DNA of 64,000 nt, taken from the NCBI RefSeq assembly GCF_042466665.1, contig NZ_CP162102.1:3968001-4032000 (forward strand). The letters run 5' to 3'. The DNA comes from Peterkaempfera podocarpi. GTDB lineage: Bacteria; Actinomycetota; Actinomycetes; Streptomycetales; Streptomycetaceae. The notes under the pieces were generated by a model. It searched no databases. It was not told where the DNA came from and was given only the letters and a program-made list of their open reading frames with translations. Both the position numbers and the translations under genes were made by a program. Shown in pieces: positions 26,935 to 35,441 of this stretch (position 1 is the first letter of the stretch; every line of letters starts with the position of its first letter).

Positions 26935-27890
26935 CCGTCCTTCCGGTCGTCGGCCAGCACATCCAGCAGCGCCTCCGCCGCGTCCGCCTTGAGCATCCCT
27001 GCAGCCAGCGCCCGGTCGGCGGTGGCCCGAGCCATCGCCCGGTACGCCTCCAGCGCCTGCGGGGAGACCCGCCGCAGCTGCTGCAGATGGCGCCGTACGG
27101 TGCCGGCGTCGCCCCGGGCGACCGGGCCGGTGAGGGCCGCGTCGCCGCTGCGCAGGGCGTTGTCCAGGGCGGCTCCCAGCAGCGGGCCCAGCATCCGGCC
27201 GGGCTCGGCGACCCCTGCGGCGGCCAGCAGTTCCTGCGCCTGGGCGACCAGGGTGACCAGGTGGTTGGAGCCATGGGCGAGAGCGGTGTGGTAGAGCGGC
27301 CGCACCTCCTCCGGCACCCATTCCGGCTCCCCGCCCATCTCCACCACCAGCGCCTCGGCGACCGGCCGCAGCTCCTCCGGCGCCGTCACTCCGAACGGGC
27401 AGCCGGCCAGCCGGGCCACATCCATGGAGGTGCCGGTGAACGTCATCGCGGGGTGCAGCGCCAGCGGTAGCGCGCCGGCCCTGGTGGCGGGCTCCAGCAC
27501 CGCCACACCATGGGCGCCCGAGGTGTGCACCAGGAGCTGCCCGGGGCGTACCGCGCCGGTGGCGGCCAGCCCGGCCACCAGATCGGCCAGTGTGTCGTCG
27601 GGGACGGTCAGCAGCACCAGGTCTGCGGCGGCCATCACCTGAGGTGGCGTCACCAGCCGCACCCCGGGAAGCAGGCTCTCGGCACGGCGGCGGGAGACGG
27701 CGGAGACACCGGAGGCGGCGACCACCCGGTGGCCGGCCAGTTGCAGCGCGGCGCCCAGCGCCGGGCCGACCCGCCCGGTCCCCACCACGCCCACGGCCAG
27801 CCGGGCCGGCCGGTTGCCGGGGTCGGCGGGGTCGCCGAACTCGAATTCGGGCAGGCCCATGGGGCCCGCCCCGTCGTCGGGTGCGTTCAT
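26931..27890 (-). CDS. Rossmann-fold DUF2520 family oxidoreductase
   Basis: A 319-residue protein with an N-terminal NAD(P)-binding fold (residues 30-60, AVGVVGTGRVGPALGAAL), a dehydrogenase-like core (VLLTVPDDTLADLVAGL, HPAMTFTG), and a helical C-terminal DUF2520 domain (about 185-300). The family resembles ketopantoate and pyrroline-5-carboxylate reductases, and its position as first gene before panC suggests a role in pantoate supply; this is inference. Translation is coupled to panC by an ATGA overlap. Confidence 0.88.
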   Translation of the reverse strand: MNAPDDGAGPMGLPEFEFGDPADPGNRPARLAVGVVGTGRVGPALGAALQLAGHRVVAASGVSAVSRRRAESLLPGVRLVTPPQVMAAADLVLLTVPDDTLADLVAGLAATGAVRPGQLLVHTSGAHGVAVLEPATRAGALPLALHPAMTFTGTSMDVARLAGCPFGVTAPEELRPVAEALVVEMGGEPEWVPEEVRPLYHTALAHGSNHLVTLVAQAQELLAAAGVAEPGRMLGPLLGAALDNALRSGDAALTGPVARGDAGTVRRHLQQLRRVSPQALEAYRAMARATADRALAAGMLKADAAEALLDVLADDRKDG

Positions 27891-28032
27891 CGCTCTGCGT
27901 CGACCTTCAATCCGTTCCAGTCCCCTTCGGGTACCGGACGTACCCCGTCATCGTACGGAAGTACCGCCGCCCGGGCACCCCCGCTCCCTGTGTCGGGGCC
28001 CACAGGCCGGCCGGTGAGGGATGATCTCCGGC

Positions 28033-29163
28033 ATGGACGAGGAGCGCGAGAAGCGGGCCGCGGTGCTGCGCGGCTGTACCAGGGTGCTGTCCCAGCAGCC
28101 GACCCGGACGATGCGGGAGCGGCTGGCGGAGCTGGCCGCGGCGGACGGGCAGGCCTACGGGCTGGACGGCCTGCCCGACGTCTACGGCGACGGACCGGTC
28201 GCCCGGCTGGAGCAGCGGGTGGCCGACCTGCTGGGCTTCGAGGACGCGGTCTTCTTCCCCACCGGCACCATGGCCCAGCAGGTGGTCCTGCGCTGCTGGG
28301 CCGAGCGCACCGGCAGCCGCACCGTGGCCATGCATCCGCTGTCGCACCCGGAGGTGCACGAGCGGCACGCGTACGCGGACCTGACCGGTCTGCGCAGCGT
28401 CTGGCCCACCAGCGCGCCCCGGCTGCCCACCGCCGCCGAGGTGCAGGCGCTGGGGGAGCCCTTCGGGACCCTGATGCTGGAACTGCCGCTGCGCGACGCC
28501 GGCTTTGCGCTGCCCACCTGGGACGAGCTGTGCGGGGCGGTGGACGCGGCCCGCGAACGGGAGGCGGTGGTCCACTTCGACGGGGCCCGGCTGTGGGAGA
28601 CCCCGGCCCACTTCGGGCGCTCCCTGCCGGAGATCGCCGGGCTGGCCGACTCGGTCTATGTCTCCTTCTACAAGTCGCTGGGCGGCTTCTCCGGCGCCGC
28701 GGTGGCCTGCTCCGCGGACCTGGCGGGCCAGTGCCGCGCCTGGCGGCACCGCTACGGCGGGCAGCTGTACCAGCAGTGGCCGACCGCCCTGGCCGCACAG
28801 CTGGGGCTGGACCGGGAGCTGCCGCGGCTGCCCGAGTACGTCGCCCATGCCAAGCCGGTGGCGGCCGCCCTGGCCGGTGCCTTCGCGGGTGTGCCCGGCG
28901 CCCGGGTCCACCCCGAACCGCCGCACACCCACCAGTTCCAGCTCTGGCTGCCCTACCCGGCCGACACCCTCGCCCAGGCCGGGCTGCGCCTTGCCGAGGA
29001 GACCGGCCGGGCACTGTTCGGCGGCTGGCGCGAGTCCCCGCTCCCCGGGCTGTCCATGACCGAGGTCACGGTGGCCTCGTCCGCCCTGGAGTGGACCCCC
29101 GCCGAGGTCGCCGACTCCGCGGCGGCACTGCTGGAGCGTCTGTCCGCCGACCCCGGCCGCTGA
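28033..29163 (+). CDS. Threonine aldolase-like PLP enzyme (beta-eliminating lyase family)
   Basis: From ATG 28033 the protein has 376 residues (ATG 28021 would add four but sits against the GAGGG). It is a fold-type I PLP enzyme with AVFFPTGTMAQQVVLR, HFDGARLWETP (the cofactor Asp) and the Schiff-base Lys in YVSFYKSLGGFSGAAVA. The family includes low-specificity threonine aldolases and tyrosine phenol-lyase-like lyases. The C-terminal half diverges from standard LtaE, so the substrate is uncertain. It stands alone on the plus strand, convergent with proS. Confidence 0.85.
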   Translation: MDEEREKRAAVLRGCTRVLSQQPTRTMRERLAELAAADGQAYGLDGLPDVYGDGPVARLEQRVADLLGFEDAVFFPTGTMAQQVVLRCWAERTGSRTVAMHPLSHPEVHERHAYADLTGLRSVWPTSAPRLPTAAEVQALGEPFGTLMLELPLRDAGFALPTWDELCGAVDAAREREAVVHFDGARLWETPAHFGRSLPEIAGLADSVYVSFYKSLGGFSGAAVACSADLAGQCRAWRHRYGGQLYQQWPTALAAQLGLDRELPRLPEYVAHAKPVAAALAGAFAGVPGARVHPEPPHTHQFQLWLPYPADTLAQAGLRLAEETGRALFGGWRESPLPGLSMTEVTVASSALEWTPAEVADSAAALLERLSADPGR

Positions 29164-29189
29164 GGCCGCGGACGGGGGAGCCGCCGCAC

Positions 29190-29220
29190 CTGGGCGCCGG
29201 CCGGGCCGGCCGGCGCCCAG
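29190..29220. terminator. Bidirectional terminator between the aldolase-like gene and proS
   Basis: CTGGGCGCCGGCCG (29190-29203) pairs perfectly with CGGCCGGCGCCCAG (29207-29220). It is central between two convergent stop codons (29163 and 29224). Confidence 0.8.
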
Positions 29221-29223
29221 GGC

Positions 29224-30933
29224 TCAGCCTGCGGCGGTGACCAGCTTGCGGATGTGCTCCGCCGCCTCGGAGACCGGCACGGTACGGGTCTCGCCGCCGG
29301 CCCGGGTGGTGATCTCGACCGTGCCGTTGGCCAGTCCCCTGGCGCCGACCGTGATGCGGAAGGGGATGCCGACCAGCTCCACGTCGCGGAACTTCACCCC
29401 GGGCCGCTCGTCGCGGTCGTCCAGCAGGACGTCGACCCGCTCGCGCTGCAACTCCGTGTACAGGGTCTCGGCGGCCTCGGCGACCTGGACGTCGCCCTTG
29501 CCGAGGACCACCACGGCCACCTCGAAGGGCGCGATCGCCACCGGCCACACCATGCCCTGCTCGTCGTGGTGCGTCTCCACCACGGCGGCCAGCGCCCGCT
29601 CCACGCCGATGCCGTAGCTGCCCATGATCGGGACCACCCGGTCGCCCTCCGGGCCGAGCACGGAGACGCCCAGCGTCTCGGTGTACTTGCGGCCCAGCTT
29701 GAAGATGTGGCCGACCTCGATGGTGCGGACCACCTCCAGACCCGCGCCGCAGTCGGGGCACGGCTCGCCGGCGGTGACCTCCCGCAGGTCGGCCCAGCGC
29801 TGCACGGCGATGTCCCGCTCGATGTCGACGCCGCGCAGATGGACACCGTCGGTGTTGGCGCCGGTGGTCATGTCGGTACGGCCGCGCAGCGCCTCGTCGG
29901 CGATCACCGGCAGTCCGGCGGGGACACCGACCGCGCCGAGGCTGCCCGGGGAGGCGCCCAGCGCCGCCTGGATCTCCTCGGGGGTCGCCGGGCGGACCGC
30001 GGTGGCGCCGAGGGTGTCGACCAGCTTCTGCTCGACCAGGGTGTGGTCACCGCGCATCAGGACCAGGGTCAGCCGGCCGTCCACCACATGGACCAGGGTC
30101 TTGATCTGGCGCTCCGCCACCACTCCGTGCTGCCGGGCCAGTTCGTCGATGGTGCGGGCGTCGGGGGTGTCGAACCGCTCCGGGGCGTCCGGCCCCGGGC
30201 CGTCCGCCACCTCGGGCAGGGCGGAGGTGGCCTTCTCGGTGTTGGCCGCATAGCCGCACTCCGGGCAGCGGACCACCAGGTCCTCGCCCGCCTCCGAGGG
30301 GCACATGAACTCCACCGAGGCGCTGCCGCCCATGGACCCGCTGGACGCCTGCACCGCGACGGCGGGCAGCCCGATCCGAGCGAAGATCCGCTCATAGGCG
30401 CCCCGGTGCAGGTCGAAGGCGCGGTCCAGCCCGGTGGCCTCGACATCGAAGCTGTAGGCGTCCTTCATGGTGAACTCGCGCACCCGCAGCAGGCCGCTCT
30501 TGGGGCGGGCCTCGTCGCGGAACTTGGTCTGGAACTGGTACCAGATCTGCGGCAGGTCCCGGTAGGACCGCAGCTCCTGGGAGAGGACGGTGAAGATCTC
30601 CTCGTGCGTCATACCGAGCGCCAGGTCGGCCCCCTTGCGGTCGCGCAGCCGGAACATCTCCTCGCCCATCACCTCCCACCGGCCGCTGCGCTGCCAGATC
30701 TCGGCCGGGTGCAGGGCGGGCAGCATGAACTCCTGGGCCCCGATCCGGGTCATCTCCTCGCGGATGATGTCGACGATCTTGGACCGGACCCGCACCGCGA
30801 GCGGCAGCAGCGAGTAGTGGCCGGCCATCAGCTGCCGGACGAAACCCCCTCGCACCAGCAGCCGGTGGCTCACCGCGTCCGCGTCCGCCGGGTCCTCGCG
30901 AAGTGTGGGTACGTACAGCTGGGACCAGCGCAT
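29224..30933 (-). CDS. proS: Prolyl-tRNA synthetase
   Basis: Charges tRNA-Pro. From ATG 30933 (MRWSQLYVPTLREDPADAD) the enzyme has 569 residues, the bacterial class with the insertion (editing) domain between motifs 2 and 3 (about 230-385). Motif 2 is seen in YQFQTKFRDEARPKSGLLR, and the anticodon domain is at the C-terminus. A CPECGYAAN/CPDCGAGL pair resembles a small zinc site. The frame extends upstream to 31044, but that part has low-complexity composition. No T-box leader was found. Confidence 0.94.
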   Translation of the reverse strand: MRWSQLYVPTLREDPADADAVSHRLLVRGGFVRQLMAGHYSLLPLAVRVRSKIVDIIREEMTRIGAQEFMLPALHPAEIWQRSGRWEVMGEEMFRLRDRKGADLALGMTHEEIFTVLSQELRSYRDLPQIWYQFQTKFRDEARPKSGLLRVREFTMKDAYSFDVEATGLDRAFDLHRGAYERIFARIGLPAVAVQASSGSMGGSASVEFMCPSEAGEDLVVRCPECGYAANTEKATSALPEVADGPGPDAPERFDTPDARTIDELARQHGVVAERQIKTLVHVVDGRLTLVLMRGDHTLVEQKLVDTLGATAVRPATPEEIQAALGASPGSLGAVGVPAGLPVIADEALRGRTDMTTGANTDGVHLRGVDIERDIAVQRWADLREVTAGEPCPDCGAGLEVVRTIEVGHIFKLGRKYTETLGVSVLGPEGDRVVPIMGSYGIGVERALAAVVETHHDEQGMVWPVAIAPFEVAVVVLGKGDVQVAEAAETLYTELQRERVDVLLDDRDERPGVKFRDVELVGIPFRITVGARGLANGTVEITTRAGGETRTVPVSEAAEHIRKLVTAAG

Positions 30934-31074
30934 GGGACCGGTGACCGACCTCTCGGGTGGGGGGAGCCCTCGGGCGGGGGGCTCTCGGCGAAGGGGCGAC
31001 AGGAGCCGCAGTCTAGCCCCGCCACCCGCCCCGACCTGCGCCATTTCAGCGCCCGGCGGGCCGCCGCATACGGC

Positions 31075-31764
31075 TCAGACCGGTCCGCCGGCCCGGACCA
31101 GGCCGGTCTCGTAGGCGAGGACCACGGCCTGGACGCGGTCGCGCAGCTCCAGCTTGGCCAGGATGCGGCCCACATGGGTCTTCACCGTCGCCTCGGAGAG
31201 GGTGAGCCGGGTGGCGATCTCCCCGTTGGAGAGGCCCTGCGCGACCAGCAGGAAGACCTCCCGCTCACGGTCGGTGAGCCGGGCCAGGGCGGGGGCCTCG
31301 GCCGGCGGGTGCGGGCCGGGCAGCACATCGGCGAAGCGGTCGATCATTCGGCGGGTGGTGGTCGGTGCGACCACCGCGTCACCGGCGTGGACCGACCGGA
31401 TCGCGGCGACCAGCTCGGTCGGCGGCACGTCCTTCAGCAGGAAGCCGCTGGCCCCGGCCTTGAGCGCGGCGAAGGCGTACTCGTCCAGGTCGAAGGTGGT
31501 GAGGATGAGCACCCGTGGCGCGTCGGCGCGGGGGATGCCGCCGGAGTCCAGGCAGATCCGGCTGGTCGCCTCCACACCGTCCATCCTGGGCATCCGTACG
31601 TCCATCAGGATCACATCGACCTCGGCCCCGGCCAGCACCTCCAGCGCCTGGGCGCCGTCGCCGGCCTCGGCGGCGATCTCGATGTCCCCCTGGGACTGCA
31701 GCACCATCCGGAAGCCGGTGCGCAGCAGTTCCTGGTCGTCGACGAGCATCACGCGGATCGTCAT
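31075..31764 (-). CDS. NarL/LuxR family response regulator
   Basis: A 229-residue regulator: receiver domain (1-120) with acidic pocket Asp9/Asp10, phospho-acceptor Asp55 (VILMDVRMPRMDG) and Lys near 109 (FLLKDVPP); C-terminal LuxR-type helix-turn-helix (about 160-222, LTDREREVFLLVAQGLSNGEIA, SEATVKTHVGRILAKL). It lies 22 bp downstream of its histidine kinase on the same strand. Target genes unknown. Confidence 0.94.
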   Translation of the reverse strand: MTIRVMLVDDQELLRTGFRMVLQSQGDIEIAAEAGDGAQALEVLAGAEVDVILMDVRMPRMDGVEATSRICLDSGGIPRADAPRVLILTTFDLDEYAFAALKAGASGFLLKDVPPTELVAAIRSVHAGDAVVAPTTTRRMIDRFADVLPGPHPPAEAPALARLTDREREVFLLVAQGLSNGEIATRLTLSEATVKTHVGRILAKLELRDRVQAVVLAYETGLVRAGGPV

Positions 31765-31786
31765 GTGCGGCGGTTCCTCCGGGGTG

Positions 31787-32995
31787 TCAGACCGTGGTCA
31801 CGGTCTTCAGCGGCAGTACGGCACGGATGCGGAAGCCTCCTCCGGGTCTCGGTCCGGCGTCCAGACGGCCGCCGACCATACCGACCCGTTCCCTCATACC
31901 GATCAGTCCGTGCCCCTGGCCGTCGGCGCCCCCCTGCTCGTACAGCTCCGCGGCGGCCCCCCGGCCGTCGTCCTCGACCAGGACGTCCACCGTCCCGTCG
32001 CCGAAGCGGATGTGGACATCGGCGCGGACGTCGGGGCCGCCGTGCTTGCGGACATTGGTGAGCGCCTCCTGCACGATCCGGTACGCGGTCAGCTCCACAC
32101 CGCGCGGCAGCGGACGCTGACGGCCCTCCAGGGTGAAGTCCACCGCCAGCCCCGCGCCGCGGACCTGCTCCAGCAGATCGGGCAGCTGCTCCACACCGGG
32201 CTGGGGGACGTACTCCCCCGCGCCGGGCTCCGCGGTGCGCAGCACCCCCAGCAGCCGGCGCATCTCGTCCAGCGCCTGGCGGCCGGTGGCGGCGATGGTC
32301 GCCAGCGCCTCCTTGGCCTGCTCCGGGGAACCGTCCAGCACATAGGCGGCCCCGTCGGCCTGGACCACCATCACCGAGACGTTGTGGGCCACCACATCGT
32401 GCAGCTCACGGGCGATCCGGGCGCGTTCGGCGGCGACCGCGACCTTGGCCCGGGCGTCGCGCTCCCGCTCCAGGCGGGCGGCCCGGTCCTCCAGCTCGGC
32501 GTAGTAGGCCCGGCGGATCCGGGTCAGTCGGCCGAGCGCCCAGCAGAGCACGAACGGCGCCGAGAGCAGCACGCTGACCAGAACCGTCTGGCCGGGCTGG
32601 GAGACGTTGGGATCGGTGGCGCCGAACCGCCACACCGCGAGCGGCCCGGCGGCCAGTCCGGCCGCCATGGCCGTCCGGGAGGCCCAGCGGGAGCCGAACG
32701 CCGCCGCGGTGTAGGTGAGGACCAGCAGCACCACATCGGCGACGTTGGGCGTCCAGTCCGCCGCCACCTGGAAGATCCCGATCAGCACCCCGCCCACCAG
32801 GGCCGCGTCCGGCAGCCGTCGGCGCAGCGCCATCAGCCCGGCCAGGGCCAGCGTGTAGAGGACGTAGACGCCGTCGGAGTTGCCGAACCCGGCGCCGGCC
32901 GGGCCGCTGAGCATGCTGACGCCCAGCACCAGCAGCGCCCACGCGGTGTCCACCGTCGTGGGATGTCTGCGGAGCCAGGAGTAGAGCTGCTGCAC
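31787..32995 (-). CDS. Sensor histidine kinase (HisKA_3 family)
   Basis: A 402-residue membrane kinase. Residues 15-155 hold about five hydrophobic helices forming a small membrane sensor. Residues 160-190 are a coiled coil, and the phospho-acceptor His199 lies in RIARELHDVVAHNVSVMVVQ. The C-terminal HATPase domain has the N box (EALTNVRKHG), G1 (EDDGRGA) and G2 (GHGLIGMRERV). It pairs with the response regulator just downstream. It has no extracytoplasmic sensing domain, so it probably senses membrane state. Confidence 0.93.
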   Translation of the reverse strand: MQQLYSWLRRHPTTVDTAWALLVLGVSMLSGPAGAGFGNSDGVYVLYTLALAGLMALRRRLPDAALVGGVLIGIFQVAADWTPNVADVVLLVLTYTAAAFGSRWASRTAMAAGLAAGPLAVWRFGATDPNVSQPGQTVLVSVLLSAPFVLCWALGRLTRIRRAYYAELEDRAARLERERDARAKVAVAAERARIARELHDVVAHNVSVMVVQADGAAYVLDGSPEQAKEALATIAATGRQALDEMRRLLGVLRTAEPGAGEYVPQPGVEQLPDLLEQVRGAGLAVDFTLEGRQRPLPRGVELTAYRIVQEALTNVRKHGGPDVRADVHIRFGDGTVDVLVEDDGRGAAAELYEQGGADGQGHGLIGMRERVGMVGGRLDAGPRPGGGFRIRAVLPLKTVTTV

Positions 32996-33186
32996 ACGTC
33001 CAGCCTAGGCAGCCGCAGCGCCGGCTTTGGTCCACCGGCAGGGCGATCCGCTCTACTCCCCAAGTCGGAGAGCGGCCCGGGGCGGGTACCGGGGCCCGGC
33101 GGCGCAGCCTCGGGGGCCGGAGCCCTCCGGAGCGGGGACCGGCCGGGTACCGGAGGGAGCCGGCCTGGCCCGGTAGCGTGCTGTGC

Positions 33187-34227
33187 ATGACCTGGACGGG
33201 CTGGCGCGCGGCCATGCAGCACGCGCTGTACGGGGACGGCGGCTTCTACCGCCGTCCGGAGGGCCCGGCAGGGCACTTCCGCACCTCGGTGCACGCCTCA
33301 CCGAGGTTCGCGGACGCGGTGGCGCGGCTGCTGGCCCAGGTCGACGCGGAGCTGGGCAGGCCCCCGGAACTCGCCCTGGTGGATGTCGGCGCCGGACGGG
33401 GCGAGCTGCTCCAGGGGGTGCTGACCGCAGTGCGGCGGGACTACCAGGCGGTGGCGGACCGGCTGCGGCCCTACGGGGTGGAGGTCGCCGGCCGTCCCCC
33501 GGGGCTGGCGGCGGAGGTGGTCTGGTGCACGGAGCCGCCGGCCGGGGTCACGGGGCTGCTGTTCGCCAATGAGTGGCTGGACAATGTGCCGCTGGACATC
33601 GCCGAGGTCGACGACCACGGCGTGCTGCAGCAGGTGCTGGTGGAGCCCGCCGGCGGCGCGGAGCAGCCGGGCGGGCCGCCCTCGGACGTGGACGCCCGGT
33701 GGGCGGCCCGCTGGTGGCCGGATGCCGTGGAGCCGGGCTTCCGGGTGGAGCTGGGACGCAGCCGGGACGAGGCCTGGGCGGGCGCGGTGCGTTCGCTGGA
33801 GCGGGGACTGGCGGTGGCGGTGGACTACGCCCATGGTGCGGATGCCAGGCCGCCGTTCGGCACGCTCGCGGGCTTCCGCGGCGGGCGTGAGGTGCAGCCG
33901 GTGCCGGACGGCTCCTGCGATGTGACCGCACATGTGGCGCTGGACGCCTGCGCCGCCGCCGGGGAGGCGGCCGGCGCCGTCCACAGCCTGTGGACGACCC
34001 AGCGTGAGGCGCTGCGGGCGCTGGGGGTGGGTGGCGCCCGTCCGCCGCTGGCGCTGGCCTCCGCGGACCCCGCCGCATATCTGCGGGCGCTGGGTTCCGC
34101 CGGGGAGGGCGCGGAACTGACCGACCCGGCGGGGCTGGGCGGCTTCGGCTGGCTGGTGCAGGCGGTCCGCATGCCGGTACCGGAAGGCCTACGGGGTGCC
34201 CGGGAGTGGCAGACTTGCCGGTCATGA
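33187..34227 (+). CDS. MidA/NDUFAF7-like SAM-dependent methyltransferase
   Basis: From ATG 33187 the protein has 346 residues of the SAM-dependent methyltransferase type once called DUF185. The SAM-binding LALVDVGAGRGELLQGVL is near residues 60-77. LFANEWLDNVPLDIAEVDD is the NE motif region typical of the family, and GLAVAVDYAHGA matches the conserved DYG-like segment. Mitochondrial NDUFAF7 dimethylates an Arg of complex I subunit NDUFS2, the NuoD homologue. The next gene, overlapping by ATGA, is a NuoD homologue, so that protein is the likely substrate. Confidence 0.85.
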   Translation: MTWTGWRAAMQHALYGDGGFYRRPEGPAGHFRTSVHASPRFADAVARLLAQVDAELGRPPELALVDVGAGRGELLQGVLTAVRRDYQAVADRLRPYGVEVAGRPPGLAAEVVWCTEPPAGVTGLLFANEWLDNVPLDIAEVDDHGVLQQVLVEPAGGAEQPGGPPSDVDARWAARWWPDAVEPGFRVELGRSRDEAWAGAVRSLERGLAVAVDYAHGADARPPFGTLAGFRGGREVQPVPDGSCDVTAHVALDACAAAGEAAGAVHSLWTTQREALRALGVGGARPPLALASADPAAYLRALGSAGEGAELTDPAGLGGFGWLVQAVRMPVPEGLRGAREWQTCRS

Positions 34228-35381
34228 GGGAGACCACGGTCGGCATCGGCTCCGGTGCGGAGAACGTCACCGAGTTCGGCACCAGCGACATGGTGCTCAA
34301 CATCGGCCCGCAGCACCCGTCCACGCACGGGGTGCTGCGGCTGAAGCTGGTGCTGGACGGCGAGCGGATCGTGGCTGCGGAGCCGGTGATCGGCTATATG
34401 CACCGCGGCGCGGAGAAGCTGTTTGAGGCCCGCGACTACCGGCAGATCGTCATGCTGGCCAACCGGCACGACTGGCTCTCGGCCTTCGCCAACGAGCTGG
34501 GCGTGGTGATGTCGGTCGAGCGGATGCTCATGGAGGTGCCCGAGCGGGCGGTCTGGGTGCGGACCCTGCTGGCGGAGCTCAACCGGGTGCTCAACCATCT
34601 GATGTTCCTCGGCTCCTATCCGCTGGAGCTGGGCGGCATCACCCCGGTCTTCTACGCCTTCGAGAGCCGCGAGACGCTCCAGCACGTCATGGAGGAGGCC
34701 TCCGGCGGGCGGATGCACTACATGTTCAACCGGGTCGGCGGCCTCAAGGAGGATCTGCCGGCAGGCTGGCTGGGCCGGGTCCGGACCGCCGTCGCCCAGG
34801 TCCGCTCGCAGCTGGGCCGTATCGACGACCTGGTGCTGGGCAATGAGATCTTCCGCGGCCGCACCGCCGGCGTCGGCGTGCTGGCCCCCGAGCTGGTGCA
34901 CGCCTACGGGGTGAGCGGGCCGATCGCCCGGGCCTCCGGAGTCGACTTCGACCTGCGGCGCGACGAGCCGTATCTGGCCTACGGGGAGCTCGCCGATGTG
35001 CTGCGGGTGGCGGTCCGCGAGGAGGGCGACTGCCTGGCCCGCTTCGAGTGCCTGCTGGAGCAGACCCACATCTCGCTGGACCTCGCGGACGCCTGCCTGG
35101 ACCGGCTGGCCGAACTCCCGCAGGGGCCGGTGAACCAGCGGCTCCCCAAGGTGCTCAAGGCCCCGGAGGGCCACACCTACACCTGGACCGAGAACCCGCT
35201 GGGCGTCAACGGCTACTACCTGGTCTCCCGGGGCGACAAGACACCGTGGCGGCTGAAGCTGCGGTCCGCCTCGTACAACAACATCCAGGCCCTGACCGAG
35301 CTGCTGCCCGGCACCCTGGTCGCCGACATGGTGGCGATCCTGGGCTCGATGTTCTTTGTGGTCGGCGACATCGACAAGTAG
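34224..35381 (+). CDS. Orphan NuoD-like (complex I 49-kDa) subunit
   Basis: From ATG 34224 the protein has 385 residues, homologous over its length to NuoD: GPQHPSTHGVLRL (His31/His35 region), IGYMHRGAEKL, ELNRVLNHLMFLGSYPLELG and GVSGPIARASGVDFDLR. No nuoC, nuoB or other complex I gene is near. By my alignment the quinone-contacting Tyr (Tyr87 in T. thermophilus) is Trp84 here (RHDWLSAF), whereas Arg61 (HRG) matches the Arg methylated in mammals. It is coupled to the methyltransferase gene by overlap. Streptomycetes are known to carry a second nuoD; its role is unclear. Confidence 0.88.
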   Translation: MRETTVGIGSGAENVTEFGTSDMVLNIGPQHPSTHGVLRLKLVLDGERIVAAEPVIGYMHRGAEKLFEARDYRQIVMLANRHDWLSAFANELGVVMSVERMLMEVPERAVWVRTLLAELNRVLNHLMFLGSYPLELGGITPVFYAFESRETLQHVMEEASGGRMHYMFNRVGGLKEDLPAGWLGRVRTAVAQVRSQLGRIDDLVLGNEIFRGRTAGVGVLAPELVHAYGVSGPIARASGVDFDLRRDEPYLAYGELADVLRVAVREEGDCLARFECLLEQTHISLDLADACLDRLAELPQGPVNQRLPKVLKAPEGHTYTWTENPLGVNGYYLVSRGDKTPWRLKLRSASYNNIQALTELLPGTLVADMVAILGSMFFVVGDIDK

Positions 35382-35396
35382 GACATCGACAAGTAG
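35367..35396 (+). repeat. 15-bp tandem duplication across the nuoD-like stop codon
   Basis: GACATCGACAAGTAG (Asp-Ile-Asp-Lys-stop) occurs twice in perfect tandem at 35367-35381 and 35382-35396. The second copy is untranslated and would act as a backup terminus. Confidence 0.9.
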
Positions 35397-35441
35397 GCCG
35401 ACGGCAGGCCGCCCCACAGCGGTGCGGGGCGGCCCGGGCGG

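Noticed and set aside
30934..31074. T-box leader upstream of proS
   Set aside because: No T-box consensus or specifier/antiterminator arrangement is seen. A small GAGCCC/GGGCTC stem at 30964-30984 more likely terminates the response regulator transcript.
34224..35381. A functional complex I operon
   Set aside because: Only a nuoD homologue is present, with altered quinone-site sequence; no nuoA, B, C or E-N gene is nearby.
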